From contig NZ_JAQFIL010000001.1 in the NCBI RefSeq assembly GCF_029504655.1, positions 3,477,001 to 3,541,000 of the forward strand: DNA of 64,000 nt, read 5' to 3'. This DNA is from Catalinimonas alkaloidigena (GTDB lineage: Bacteria; Bacteroidota; Bacteroidia; Cytophagales; Cyclobacteriaceae). Position numbers and translations under genes: made by a program. Under the pieces are notes generated by a model. It ran no database searches, was not told where the DNA came from, and saw only the letters and a program-made list of their open reading frames with translations. Position 1 is the first letter of the stretch. Every line of letters starts with the position of its first letter. Positions 9,601 through 18,247 of the stretch are shown here, piece after piece.

Positions 9601-10926
9601 ACTATCATTATCAAGCAATCACTACCTCAGATAGACTTTAGCTTCACCAGTATTGAAGGCTGTCTTCCTCTTGAAGTTGATTTTACCAATAAAACTTTAT
9701 TTGCTGATACTTCTACTTACCTCTGGGATCTGGGAGATGGTACAGTAACTAACGAGCTTCATCCTGTCCATACCTATACCGAATCTGGTATTTATACTGT
9801 AAGCCTTCAGGCAAGTAATGAGTTAGGCGTAGTGATGAAAAAAGAAATTGATTTGATTGTAGATTTGGATCAGGGCCCTAGATCAGATTTCAGAATTCGT
9901 CTGGCACAAGCATATTTACCTGGTCAGGAGGTTCATTTAGTAAATCAAAGTCAGCGCTCTGAGTTCTTTTTCTGGGATTTTGGAGATGGAACTACCAGTA
10001 CCGAAACCAATCCAAAACATGCCTATGAAGAGGTTGGGCATTATGAAATTATGCTTGTAGCTTCTAACGCTTTGGGCTGCGTTGATACATTAACCCAGGA
10101 GATCTTTATTGAGCCTTTCCACCCTCAGGTAGATTTTACTTATGAGCCTCCGACCGGTTGTAGACCTCTTACTGTTCAGTTCAGAAATTTATCAAGATTT
10201 GCCGAGCCAGGCACCTACCGATGGAGCTTCGGAGAAGGTGAAGGTGTCTCTACAGAGGAAAATCCCAGTTATACTTATTATGAGCCGGGTATGTACACAG
10301 TAATTCTTGAAGCCAGCAATAGCAATGGCGTTACCATGCAAGCAATCAAGGAGTTTAGCGTAGAAGTTTACGAAACCCCTAGAGCATCATTCAATCTCAG
10401 ACCTCAGGAGGCTTTTCTCAGCGAGCCTATCTACTTCGTAAATCTAAGTGTAGATGCTACGAACTATTACTGGGATTTTGGAGATGGAACTACATCAACA
10501 GAATTTGAGCCATCCCATGTGTACGAATCTACGGGTGTGTACGATGTTACTCTGGTTGCCGAAAGCGAAAAAGGGTGTACAGATACGCTTACTATGCTTA
10601 GTGCAGTAATCATTAAAGAAGGAGGCAAAGTTAATGTACCCAATGCATTTACGCCTAATACTACTGGTCCGGGTGGTTCTGATGCCGGATCTGCCAGTAA
10701 AAATGATTTGTTCCTCCCTGTTTTTGAAGGCATCACCCGCTTCCAAATGATGATTTATAACCGCTGGGGTGAACTTCTATTTGAAAGTGCTGACAAAACC
10801 TACGGTTGGGACGGCTATTACAAAGGCAAACTGTGTCCTAAAGATGTATACGTCTACAAGTTGGAATTAGAGTTCAGCAATGGCAAATCAAAATCAATTG
10901 TAGGAGATGTAACACTCTTGCGATAA
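6628..10926 (+). CDS. Giant secreted PKD-repeat protein with type B T9SS sorting domain
   Basis: Predicted surface or secreted protein of 1432 residues. A long signal peptide with a hydrophobic core at about 21-36 ends near TYAQ. Divergent Ig/PKD-like domains fill the first 900 residues. Five clear PKD repeats with W-x-FGDG-type motifs occupy roughly 925-1330. The last 100 residues form a gliding motility-associated C-terminal domain: VPNAFTPN, then FQMMIYNRWGELLF and YGWDGYYKGK, which directs export by the type IX system (type B sorting). The gene is followed 12 bp later by a PorP/SprF gene, the usual partner for such cargo. Likely an adhesin or matrix component; ligand unknown. Confidence 0.9.
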   Translation: MKYIFTVNKGTISGIKSFDSLYYCFIVCLIVLLSNTNTYAQCSLGYKSGNDVLSRPILCATESYEWKVWYTIDGAPTNVEFEFFWGDEATPGASQIVTPTFVGVVGGGNRYEATVPHSYDRDAGECNYSPTVFLRMDGVRCTSSDQTQNVTVWDIDNRNGGELLINPEVYRICVGEGASLNFTDNTIFNCVPASGENDHINNLVRWIQWVYGTGPSSLTGVQVNGTSHAYPFDGNVTDLPGPVINSGETSNLITVAPTTAADLGKQFEVTLKNWNYCNPYDAYTTDGYLNPATAGGDNPFISRTARIIVVEKSNPSFQTRLNDNSGQVQTDFCIDDQIYFQNLTAGIDDDGDGTDDSNYQWVWEFYDDDTQTTLLATKNGKNPTFSYSSPGAKSIKLIAKDLNSVGQCGGEIVVDVNILSTPTADINVTDINDSALTDLCFDPTNPQNFDVRFHDVSTNFEANSTWEWNIYDPANTLIDNRSGGGTQGYVQQTFTAPGTYMAELISSAVGVDCETRDTAYVHIYEVPTVDFSADEICANDSTTFKSLASLSTVVNGDQIDTYEWDFDYDGVTFNVDAITTTADPLKHKFISSGTFQVAHRVSTQKGKCSAILVKDVTVMPLPDVSFTASQVEGCSPLGVDFSPNTLLTDQPTGIDSYIWYVKDLKTNVVYNTIVSPAEDNFTTSFLNTQTSYANHEYEIWLEAKASNTCDVISDTLTIMVYAGPPSEFSITNLSGLDANCAPRTYDFRVDARTRTLNPDLYHWEIMDLADSSIVHQTTEPGTEPTLSFTLHNETKIRKKYSISLLAEKSGFCFSRTEKIVDVNPVPKADFTYEIIDVDCESVVYKVSAKEKGLFYDWQISPSPLNSPDLSESSFEVHFQKGSTSAYNVKITLQTENIVGCVSEANVQNIQVDPKENIGASFIVSPTIMEIPDKTISITNTTNSGDWTYLWNFGDGNTSTAKNPLSHTYDKHGEYKVKMRAEGLYCYEEDSATIIIKQSLPQIDFSFTSIEGCLPLEVDFTNKTLFADTSTYLWDLGDGTVTNELHPVHTYTESGIYTVSLQASNELGVVMKKEIDLIVDLDQGPRSDFRIRLAQAYLPGQEVHLVNQSQRSEFFFWDFGDGTTSTETNPKHAYEEVGHYEIMLVASNALGCVDTLTQEIFIEPFHPQVDFTYEPPTGCRPLTVQFRNLSRFAEPGTYRWSFGEGEGVSTEENPSYTYYEPGMYTVILEASNSNGVTMQAIKEFSVEVYETPRASFNLRPQEAFLSEPIYFVNLSVDATNYYWDFGDGTTSTEFEPSHVYESTGVYDVTLVAESEKGCTDTLTMLSAVIIKEGGKVNVPNAFTPNTTGPGGSDAGSASKNDLFLPVFEGITRFQMMIYNRWGELLFESADKTYGWDGYYKGKLCPKDVYVYKLELEFSNGKSKSIVGDVTLLR
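9625..10620 (+). repeat. Tandem duplication of a 166-residue two-PKD module
   Basis: Within the giant PKD protein, residues 1000-1165 and 1166-1331 align without net insertion or deletion. Each unit opens PQ[IV]DF, has GC-x-PL-x-V, an A-type PKD repeat, then a B-type repeat with WDFGDGTTSTE, and ends GC[VT]DTLT. At DNA level identical 23-base stretches begin at 9973 and 10471, exactly 498 bases apart. The rest has diverged, so this is an old but frame-exact duplication. Confidence 0.8.
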
Positions 10927-10938
10927 TTAAGAATAACC

Positions 10939-11994
10939 ATGAAGTCAGGATTGTTGAAGAAAATTATCTGCTTAATACTGTTTGCTAGTTCTATTTATGC
11001 TGAAACTAAGGCACAGGATCCTCAGTTTACGCAATATTATGCTGCCCCTTTGTATTTGAACCCTGCATTCGCAGGAACTACCGGACAGCACAGAGCCAGT
11101 GTTAATTATCGTAATCATTGGTCTAGTTTACCCCGTGCATTTGTGACTTATGCTTTCGCCTATGACTACAATCTACCTGCAAGTAATAGTAACATTGGTG
11201 TAATTATCTCTACTGACAGAGCCGGTACAGCAAACCTTAGTTCTACCAATGTAGGAGCGATATATTCATACACTATTCCCCTTAATGACAAAATAAGAGC
11301 TGTGCCTGCATTTCAGATAGGGTACACCACTCAAAGTATGGATTTCTCCAAACTTATCTTTGGTGACCAACTAGCATTTGGAAATGCTGACGCTCCCACT
11401 ACTGACCCAGATATAAGAAGCCTGGAAAACAATAACCATTTTGACTTCGGAAGCGGTTTGGTTATCTACGGCAGTAAATTCTGGACGGGGTTTGCCCTAC
11501 ACCATATCAATCAACCGAATCAAACTGCACTGGATGGAGAGAGTAAGCTCTCAATGAGGATTACTGTTCATGGGGGTATGAAAATCCCAATGAAACTTGG
11601 TCCAATGAAAAGTGGAATTGAGTCCAGTATTAATCCTTCTTTCAATTACCGAAAGCAAGGGAGATTTGATCAATTAGACCTTGGCTTCAATTACTATTAC
11701 CGGATGTTGATGTTGGGGCTTTGGTATAAAGGGATTCCACTCCAACAAGATATGCCGCGAACTATTAACCATGATGCGCTGGCGGTATCGTTTGGCTTAT
11801 CTTTTAATAACATGAACTTTGGTTACAGCTACGATATGACGGTATCCAAACTCGGTCCGGCCTCTTCTGGTGGATCTCATGAAATATCACTGGTAATGGA
11901 ACTTCAGTTCTCAAAAAGGCCTGGTAAAGTGAGTCGTAAAGACAAGTATAATCCCTGCCCAGCTTTTATGCCAAATTATCTGTGGAAGCCCTAA
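10939..11994 (+). CDS. PorP/SprF family type IX secretion membrane protein
   Basis: Outer-membrane protein of 351 residues of the PorP/SprF family. The signal peptide ends near ETKAQ and is followed by the hallmark DPQFTQYYAAPLYLNPAFAG block. The remainder reads as alternating amphipathic beta strands typical of a barrel, with a Cys-containing C-terminus. SprF is needed in Flavobacterium johnsoniae for export of the adhesin SprB, and PorP-like genes commonly sit directly downstream of type B sorted proteins. The 12-bp spacing to the PKD gene implies co-transcription and a dedicated partner role. Confidence 0.92.
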   Translation: MKSGLLKKIICLILFASSIYAETKAQDPQFTQYYAAPLYLNPAFAGTTGQHRASVNYRNHWSSLPRAFVTYAFAYDYNLPASNSNIGVIISTDRAGTANLSSTNVGAIYSYTIPLNDKIRAVPAFQIGYTTQSMDFSKLIFGDQLAFGNADAPTTDPDIRSLENNNHFDFGSGLVIYGSKFWTGFALHHINQPNQTALDGESKLSMRITVHGGMKIPMKLGPMKSGIESSINPSFNYRKQGRFDQLDLGFNYYYRMLMLGLWYKGIPLQQDMPRTINHDALAVSFGLSFNNMNFGYSYDMTVSKLGPASSGGSHEISLVMELQFSKRPGKVSRKDKYNPCPAFMPNYLWKP

Positions 11995-12052
11995 ACAAGT
12001 GGTCATTAATGCTGATCACTGTTCAATATATAGCAATTGGTATGTGATGGGA

Positions 12053-13135
12053 TTATAAGATAATTCCGAAACTAAAAGCATTAAGCTGCGGGCCTTTTCC
12101 TTCAGCGAACAGTTTGTTCAAATCATAATTTGCGAATATGTCTATACTCTTAAATCCCATTTGTAGTCTTGCTCCATATCGCCAGCTATTCAAATAAAAA
12201 CTATTCCAATCCTTATCTCTTCTTCTATCACCATCATTTTTGTATACGGCTTTTGAATGTGGACCAAGTCGGTAACCAGCGTACATACCTAATCCTATTC
12301 TAAATCCATCATTTTCATGGTAAGAAAAGGGCTCCCAGTCACTACTTCTATTTTTTCCAAATATAAACATAGGTACCAGACTCACATTCAGATAAGGAAC
12401 CACCAATTTACTTTTGATAGGCGATATATCAGGAGTTGGATCTTCATAGAAAAAAACTCCATCGTCTAGCTTTTCTATTCTGGTCCTTTCGTTCTCAAAT
12501 TTAAAATTATACCAGCTTACATTAGCTCCCCAGTCTATGGATAATGGTCCGGCAATGTGAGTAGAATTCATACCTCCCAGGGAAACATACCAGGAAACGA
12601 TTGGGTTAACTGAATACAACTCACTTTCATCACTTGGAAACTTACCATTACTTAAATAGTTGTTCAACCCAAACTCAAAAATGAAAGTGCTGCTAGTACC
12701 AGATTTATGTTTTTTGTTAAACTTTACGTCTCTGTCCTCATACTTTTTATCCTCAATTGATTCACTCAGCCTATCTAGTTCCCTCTCCAGCCTTTCCACT
12801 TTTTCTTCTAATCCATTTTTTTCCCTAAATTGGTTGTGTTCTTCCTCATCATCATAATTTCTTTCCAGAATATATTGTGTACCAGAACTATCCTGCATGG
12901 TAATGGTCAAATTATCATTACCTTCATTTGCTTTTTCATTTAGCTCTCTGATGATTTTATTAATATCATACTGACTTAGTTGCTTAAGCTCATTGCCACT
13001 GCTGGATATTATCTTTATTTCTTCCTGCTCAGAAAGTCTGATGATAATGGTATCAGGTGAGGTATTCGCATACACCTCTGTCAGTAAACTGCCCCAAATC
13101 AAGGGCAGCAAAAAAAGATATTTTATAGTTTTCAT
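12053..13135 (-). CDS. Envelope protein of the sigma operon, probable outer-membrane barrel
   Basis: Not assigned to a named family. A signal peptide (cleavage near VYANTS) is followed by a charged region with a coiled coil at about 108-135 (EEKVERLERELDRLSES). Residues about 150-360 read as beta strands with a phenylalanine-containing end, as expected for an outer-membrane barrel. It is the last gene of a three-gene operon with an ECF sigma factor and a membrane-anchored probable anti-sigma protein, 12 bp downstream of the latter. It may be a product or sensor of that regulon; this is inference from position. Confidence 0.6.
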   Translation of the reverse strand: MKTIKYLFLLPLIWGSLLTEVYANTSPDTIIIRLSEQEEIKIISSSGNELKQLSQYDINKIIRELNEKANEGNDNLTITMQDSSGTQYILERNYDDEEEHNQFREKNGLEEKVERLERELDRLSESIEDKKYEDRDVKFNKKHKSGTSSTFIFEFGLNNYLSNGKFPSDESELYSVNPIVSWYVSLGGMNSTHIAGPLSIDWGANVSWYNFKFENERTRIEKLDDGVFFYEDPTPDISPIKSKLVVPYLNVSLVPMFIFGKNRSSDWEPFSYHENDGFRIGLGMYAGYRLGPHSKAVYKNDGDRRRDKDWNSFYLNSWRYGARLQMGFKSIDIFANYDLNKLFAEGKGPQLNAFSFGIIL

Positions 13136-13147
13136 GGGTAAATGTTG

Positions 13148-13942
13148 TTAAGGAGTAAGTTCGTTCTCTTTTTTGCTAAATACCTTAGCCAGGAGTTCAG
13201 CTTTGGCATTTCTGATCTCTGAAAAAGAAATATTTGAGTTCCTTAATTCACTCAGAAGTTCAAGTGCGATATTTTTTTCTTCATCATCGGGTGCTGCACC
13301 AGGTTTGTATATGATTGTTACGGGTGTATTTATATCAGTTTTTACCGGCTCCATCGCCAAGAGTTCTTTTTCAAGCGGGGCTAAAGGCTCAACGTTTACT
13401 GTTTCTACACGCTGAATTTGCTCCAATTTGGGTTCATCATCAAAATTATCGCTTTGTTTTTCATCCCTAGAGGCATACACAAGCTGAGCATGAGGCGTAG
13501 GCTGAGTATTTTGCTTATTAAGCATGTCCTTAGGTTCCTTGCTAAGAGGCTGTTTGACTATATTTTCAGCATCGTTATTTTGATTTTTATCACTTCGCTC
13601 ATTTGTATCCGCAGTAGTATTAGAAGATCTTTTTTCCTCTAACGCCAACAGATTTGTTTCCTCTTCTGGAGAAAAGTCTTTTTCAGATGCTTTAGGTATT
13701 ATAGTTTCAGTACTATTCTTATCGGCAAGCTGAGTATCAGTCTGAGGCTGGCTACCAAACCACCAGCCAGTTCCACCGAGTAGTAAAAGCAAAACTACCG
13801 CAGCAACTCTCCAGAATATAACTTTTCTCTTAGCATGTTGCTCTTTATCCAAAGCCGAATTTAACTGATCCCATCCATTGGCTGGAGGAGGAGTCTTATG
13901 GTGATACAGCTTTTCAGAAAATATTTTATCAAAATCATGCAT
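13148..13942 (-). CDS. Single-span membrane protein, probable anti-sigma factor
   Basis: Protein of 264 residues: a cytoplasmic N-terminus of about 40 residues (MHDFDKIFSEKLYHH), one transmembrane helix (about 43-62, VAAVVLLLLLGGTGWWFG), and a long highly charged, Gln/Asn/Glu/Lys-rich periplasmic part. No zinc-binding anti-sigma motif (HxxxCxxC) is present. It begins six bases after the ECF sigma gene's stop, which is the standard place for an anti-sigma factor in Bacteroidota. The anti-sigma role is inferred from topology and position, not from a recognised domain. Confidence 0.55.
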   Translation of the reverse strand: MHDFDKIFSEKLYHHKTPPPANGWDQLNSALDKEQHAKRKVIFWRVAAVVLLLLLGGTGWWFGSQPQTDTQLADKNSTETIIPKASEKDFSPEEETNLLALEEKRSSNTTADTNERSDKNQNNDAENIVKQPLSKEPKDMLNKQNTQPTPHAQLVYASRDEKQSDNFDDEPKLEQIQRVETVNVEPLAPLEKELLAMEPVKTDINTPVTIIYKPGAAPDDEEKNIALELLSELRNSNISFSEIRNAKAELLAKVFSKKENELTP

Positions 13943-13948
13943 AGTGTT

Positions 13949-14521
13949 CTACCCTATTTGATTTTTATCGTTAATGGACTGATCCTGTTTGAGGATCAAA
14001 TTTCTTAATAATTGTTTTGCCCTACTCAGTTGGGACTTACTAGTGCCTTCATTGATGTTTAACATAACAGCTATCTCTTTATGAGAATACCCTTCAATCA
14101 CAAAAAGGTTAAAAACTGTACTGTAACCCAGTGGCAGTGATTGTACCAGATGCATTAAATCCTGTTCCACTAGATGATCAACTCTAATGCTCTTAGCTTC
14201 ATTGGCTTCTTCAATATCCACCTCAAGATACATTGTTTTGTTTCTACGGATATACATCAAGGCTTCATTTACTATTATTCTTCTGATCCACCCTTCAATA
14301 CTGCCTTCCTTTCTAAAATTTTTGATGTTTTGAAACACTTTCATAAATCCTTTGAGCAGCACATCTTCTGCCTCAGCTGTGTCCTTTACATATCTGAGGC
14401 AAACTGTATGCATTACCGGCGCAAAACGCTCATATAAGTCATGCTGCGCTTTTCTGTTTTGCTTAATACACCCTGTGACTAAGTGGTCCAAAGATTTACT
14501 TTTGCGAAGTTTAAGGCTCAT
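13949..14521 (-). CDS. ECF-type RNA polymerase sigma factor
   Basis: Sigma-70 family extracytoplasmic-function factor of 190 residues. Region 2 is visible at about 24-95 (AQHDLYERFAPVMHTVCLRYV, then EAEDVLLKGFMKVFQ and IEGWIRRIIVNEAL). Region 4 at about 120-178 contains the helix-turn-helix GYSHKEIAVMLNINEGTSKSQLSRAKQLLR. First gene of a three-gene operon whose second product is a membrane protein likely to hold it inactive. Target promoters cannot be read from this window. Confidence 0.9.
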   Translation of the reverse strand: MSLKLRKSKSLDHLVTGCIKQNRKAQHDLYERFAPVMHTVCLRYVKDTAEAEDVLLKGFMKVFQNIKNFRKEGSIEGWIRRIIVNEALMYIRRNKTMYLEVDIEEANEAKSIRVDHLVEQDLMHLVQSLPLGYSTVFNLFVIEGYSHKEIAVMLNINEGTSKSQLSRAKQLLRNLILKQDQSINDKNQIG

Positions 14522-14651
14522 GTCAATATTAAACTATTCATATTCAAGATGAGCTTAGTTGTTCTGAGGTTGCATGCTTGCTAATTTTTTTTTGAATTTT
14601 GGGTAACTAGCATTAAAATTCGTGAAAATCCTTCTATGTTAACAGGCATAA

Positions 14652-15686
14652 ATGCATAAGATGATAGATTTGAGAAGTGATACCGTTACTAAACCCACCC
14701 CAGCAATGCTGGAGGCTATGATGAAGGCCGAAGTAGGTGATGATGTGTTTGGTGAAGATCCTACAGTAAAAGCACTGGAAGTAAAGACCGCAGAAATTTT
14801 CGGAATGGAGGCAGGTATATTTTGTCCATCAGGCACGATGACCAATCAAATCGCAATCAAAATACTGACCTTACCCCAGCAGGAAGTGATTTGTGATAAG
14901 CGTGCCCACATCTATAACTATGAGGGCGGTGGCATTGCTTTTAACTCATTGTGCTCAGTAAAACTGGTTGATGGTCCCAGAGGGATATTATCCATAGATG
15001 ATATAGAAGCAGCGATAAATAGTGATGATATTCATTATCCACAAACTGCTTTGGTAGCGCTGGAAAACACTGTTAATAAGGGAGGTGGAGCTTACTATAC
15101 ATTAGGCCAAATCAAATCCATACATCAGCTGTGTAAACAACATGGCCTTCCACTACATTTAGATGGTGCAAGGGTTTTCAATGCGCTTACAGCCTCTCAT
15201 GATACTCCCGCTGATTATGGAAAATACTTTGATACTATTTCTGTTTGTCTCTCTAAAGGGCTAGGTGCTCCGGTAGGCTCAGTTTTGGTGGGCAGCCATG
15301 ATTTAATAAAAAAAGCAAAACGTGTAAGAAAAGTCTTTGGTGGTGGTATGCGACAGGCTGGTTATCTGGCTGCCGCGGGTATTTATGCATTGGATCATCA
15401 TGTAAAAAGACTGGCTGAAGACCATATAAGGGCAAAAGTTCTGGCTGAAGAACTTCAGAATAAAAGTTTTGTGAAAGAAGTTTTCCCTGTAGATACTAAT
15501 ATCATCATATTTTCTCTACAGCACATGGACACAAAACGTTTTCTGAATGCATTGAAAGAGCATGATATTTTAGCAATTCCATTTGGAAAAGATGAAATTA
15601 GAATGGTTACGCACTTAGCGTTTGATGATGATTCATTAGAAAAAGTAGTGGACGCTTTAAAAAAAATGGACCGAAAGCCAGTCTAA
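14652..15686 (+). CDS. ltaE: Low-specificity L-threonine aldolase
   Basis: PLP-dependent fold-type I aldolase splitting L-threonine or allo-threonine to glycine and acetaldehyde. The N-terminus MIDLRSDTVTKPTPAM is diagnostic. The family block HLDGAR is at residues 169-174 and the PLP lysine is Lys202 in CLSKGLGAPVGS. The 344-residue length is normal. An alternative ATG lies three codons downstream (14661) and gives the more usual MIDLRSD start. Transcribed alone, convergent with the spermidine synthase-like gene. Confidence 0.93.
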   Translation: MHKMIDLRSDTVTKPTPAMLEAMMKAEVGDDVFGEDPTVKALEVKTAEIFGMEAGIFCPSGTMTNQIAIKILTLPQQEVICDKRAHIYNYEGGGIAFNSLCSVKLVDGPRGILSIDDIEAAINSDDIHYPQTALVALENTVNKGGGAYYTLGQIKSIHQLCKQHGLPLHLDGARVFNALTASHDTPADYGKYFDTISVCLSKGLGAPVGSVLVGSHDLIKKAKRVRKVFGGGMRQAGYLAAAGIYALDHHVKRLAEDHIRAKVLAEELQNKSFVKEVFPVDTNIIIFSLQHMDTKRFLNALKEHDILAIPFGKDEIRMVTHLAFDDDSLEKVVDALKKMDRKPV

Positions 15687-15782
15687 ATGCCGGCTATCGG
15701 TCACACATCCTCCAATAAATTTACCCTGTACTGACTTAGACAGTAAGCTTGTACAAATGGTTGGAAACACCTGAAAAGTTTT

Positions 15783-17369
15783 TCAATAAATATCCCAGTT
15801 GCCATCAAGGTAATATTTATACAAAACTGGATTATGCACCGTGTTTACCTCTAAATCATCATGATCAGAAAGAAAAAATTTTTTCCCAAAAGAAGTCATT
15901 AGTTGCATCGCTTCCTGATTCAGCCAGGCTGTTTCTACCTCAGTAAAGCTTAATTGCTGTAAATTTTCTTTAAGATTCGGCTTAGGATATTCTGTTTTCA
16001 CTCCTATCACCCAGCCCCATTCTCCAAGTGTGAGTATCTGATTATGCATAGGCTGAGTCTTAAAGCCTGCCTCAGCCATGGTTTTATCAATACAGTAAAA
16101 TGCCTTAGTGGCAAAGTATGGGCTTCCTGCCTGGGTAATTATTGTCCCATTAGGTCGCATTTGCTTTGAGGCTAAAGTGTAAAATTCAAGCGAGTAAAGT
16201 CTACCTAACTCTACAGTTTTAGGATCCGGCAAATCAATAATCACGACGTCAAAGTATTGATTGGTATTTTCCAGAAAGTGAAATGCGTCATCATTGATAA
16301 TCTCTACTTTTTTGTTCAGCAAAGCTCCCTGATTTAATTCTAATAATACCGGATGTGTTTTACCCAAATCTGTCATGGCAGGATCCAGATCCACCACAGT
16401 AATGTTTTCAACTTCCGAGTATTTTAGTATTTCTCTTACGGCACAACCATCCCCACCACCCAGGACTAGTACATCCTTTACTGCAGGCAACAGCTTCATA
16501 GCAGGATGTACCAGTGGTTCGTGGTACATCTGTTCATCCAAAGAACTTAATTGCTGATTACCATTGATATAGAGCCAGTGGTGATCTTTCCACTGGGTAA
16601 TGACTATTTTCTGATAACGGCTTTGTTTCTGGTAGATGATCTTATCTTTATACCGCTGTTGCTCTCCAAACAAAATAATCGGCTTTGCTAGAAAAATACC
16701 GGAAGCTAAAACCAGGGCTACTAAAAAAGCTGTCAGGCCTAGTCTTTTTTTGACCTTTGTGGCAATAGCAGTCCATAGCACAATAAGTAGAAGCAGGGCA
16801 ACCAGAAAGTTAATGAGACCTAATACAAAAGGAGTGTATGTAAGTCCCAGATACGGTAGCCCTACAAATGCAAAGAATATTCCTCCCAGCAAACTCCCGT
16901 AATAGTCTTTTTCCATTACTGATGAAATATTCACTTTCAGTTCTTCAAACTCATCATTCAAGCGGATTACCAGTGGGATCTCCAAACCGATCATAAGGCC
17001 AATGAGTATGCTAAAAGCATAGATAATAAAGCCGGTATACATGGTAAAAGCAGCTGCGGTATAGGCTAGCAAGGCTGCAAAAGCCGAGAAAATTGAAAGA
17101 GTAAACTCCACATAAATAAATTTCTGGAGGAGGTCTTTCTCAAATATTTTGGACAAACGGCTTCCTAAACCCATGGAGAAAAGCATCATTGAGACGATGA
17201 TGGTCCACTGGAAAACTGAATCTCCTAAAAAATAAGTCGCTAAGGTAGAAAGGACATACTCTGCAACAATTCCGGCCAAGCCAGTAGCAAAAAGTGCAAT
17301 TTTCAGTACGTTTGATCTCAGCTTTTTGCTGATGGTATGTTCAAAATTTTTAGGTGATGCTACAGACAT
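15783..17369 (-). CDS. Membrane-bound polyamine aminopropyltransferase (spermidine synthase-like)
   Basis: Protein of 528 residues. About seven hydrophobic segments occupy residues 20-230. The C-terminal half is a spermidine synthase-type Rossmann domain with GGGDG at 304-308, VVDLDP at 325-330 and DLPDP at 379-383. Related fused proteins are annotated as aminopropyltransferases using decarboxylated SAM, but many are uncharacterised. It overlaps the start of the region ending the upstream DUF350 gene by 10 bases, indicating translational coupling. With the lipoprotein before that it forms a three-gene set. No speD or speA is visible nearby. Confidence 0.85.
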   Translation of the reverse strand: MSVASPKNFEHTISKKLRSNVLKIALFATGLAGIVAEYVLSTLATYFLGDSVFQWTIIVSMMLFSMGLGSRLSKIFEKDLLQKFIYVEFTLSIFSAFAALLAYTAAAFTMYTGFIIYAFSILIGLMIGLEIPLVIRLNDEFEELKVNISSVMEKDYYGSLLGGIFFAFVGLPYLGLTYTPFVLGLINFLVALLLLIVLWTAIATKVKKRLGLTAFLVALVLASGIFLAKPIILFGEQQRYKDKIIYQKQSRYQKIVITQWKDHHWLYINGNQQLSSLDEQMYHEPLVHPAMKLLPAVKDVLVLGGGDGCAVREILKYSEVENITVVDLDPAMTDLGKTHPVLLELNQGALLNKKVEIINDDAFHFLENTNQYFDVVIIDLPDPKTVELGRLYSLEFYTLASKQMRPNGTIITQAGSPYFATKAFYCIDKTMAEAGFKTQPMHNQILTLGEWGWVIGVKTEYPKPNLKENLQQLSFTEVETAWLNQEAMQLMTSFGKKFFLSDHDDLEVNTVHNPVLYKYYLDGNWDIY

Positions 17370-18208
17370 AAAGTAATCAACACTGATCCGCCAATATAGG
17401 CAAAGGCTTCAATCAATCCTGCTCCGGTATTAGGTTTGTCCTGATTGATAAGTTCATCGGTAAGACTACGTCCCGGAAGCAATATTTTATCAGTTAGGGT
17501 TCTGGCTATGGGTAGAAAAATTAACCCAATCAGAACATCAATGCCTACGTTGATGAATGATTCCTGCCAGGAGACAAAGTCAATCATCAGGCCATAGCGT
17601 ATCAGATTGGCTATGGCTACCAGGGCTCCCGCGAAACCTAAACCTACCGCTACATTATCTTTTTCAATATGGTCATGAACATCAAAAGGTGTAATCCAGC
17701 TGTAAAAATAGGCCGTAATAATTAGGATAATCTGCCCTACTACCCAAAAAACCAATGCAGTGACTATTCCGCCTCCTTCGCCTGAAACTGAACCCAGGAT
17801 GATAAGACCGGTAGCAACAGCATTGGCACCCTCTATCACACCTGTACCTACGTTCCGGTCTTCAATAATTTCTTTATACACCACAAACTTGCGGAGAATT
17901 ATTTTGTCATTGATAATGATGGATATGTTGAGCAATACAATGGCGAGTAACCCATAAATTGCAATGTCCATTACATCTATCCATATTCCGTTACTTGGGC
18001 CGACCACGGCACTGCTAATGGCCAATAATAAGCCAATAAAATAACCCACATGTGCTACAGCAAAGGCTAAATTATCTTTTTCTACCAGCTCCTCTCCCAC
18101 CTTGATTTTGGACTGAAACAGTTTATATACAAATTTTCCGATTAGAAATAAAAGAAAGCATTCTGCCAGATAAATTAATGCCGTTAGGGCAGCATCTAAG
18201 GTAATCAT
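17360..18208 (-). CDS. DUF350 membrane protein, two tandem DUF350 units
   Basis: Membrane protein of 282 residues with about eight hydrophobic segments. Two homologous halves are visible: each has a segment like DNLAFAVAHVGYFIGLLLAI (about 45-65) or DNVAVGLGFAGALVAIANLI (about 184-203), with the shared pattern of a charged D-N pair before a Gly-rich helix. DUF350 (YjfL in Escherichia coli) is of unknown function. In E. coli, yjfL lies in an operon with a glutathionylspermidine synthase-like ATP-grasp gene. Coupling here to a spermidine synthase-like protein again points to polyamine-related chemistry at the membrane; this is inference. Confidence 0.85.
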   Translation of the reverse strand: MITLDAALTALIYLAECFLLFLIGKFVYKLFQSKIKVGEELVEKDNLAFAVAHVGYFIGLLLAISSAVVGPSNGIWIDVMDIAIYGLLAIVLLNISIIINDKIILRKFVVYKEIIEDRNVGTGVIEGANAVATGLIILGSVSGEGGGIVTALVFWVVGQIILIITAYFYSWITPFDVHDHIEKDNVAVGLGFAGALVAIANLIRYGLMIDFVSWQESFINVGIDVLIGLIFLPIARTLTDKILLPGRSLTDELINQDKPNTGAGLIEAFAYIGGSVLITLCL

Positions 18209-18247
18209 GTGTGGTTAGTTAAGCTTAATTGAATGAATAATTTAATT

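Noticed and set aside
11996..12024. Imperfect hairpin after the PorP/SprF gene (AGTGGTCA / TGATCACT)
   Set aside because: It has a mismatch and no T tract after it, so it is not convincing as a terminator.
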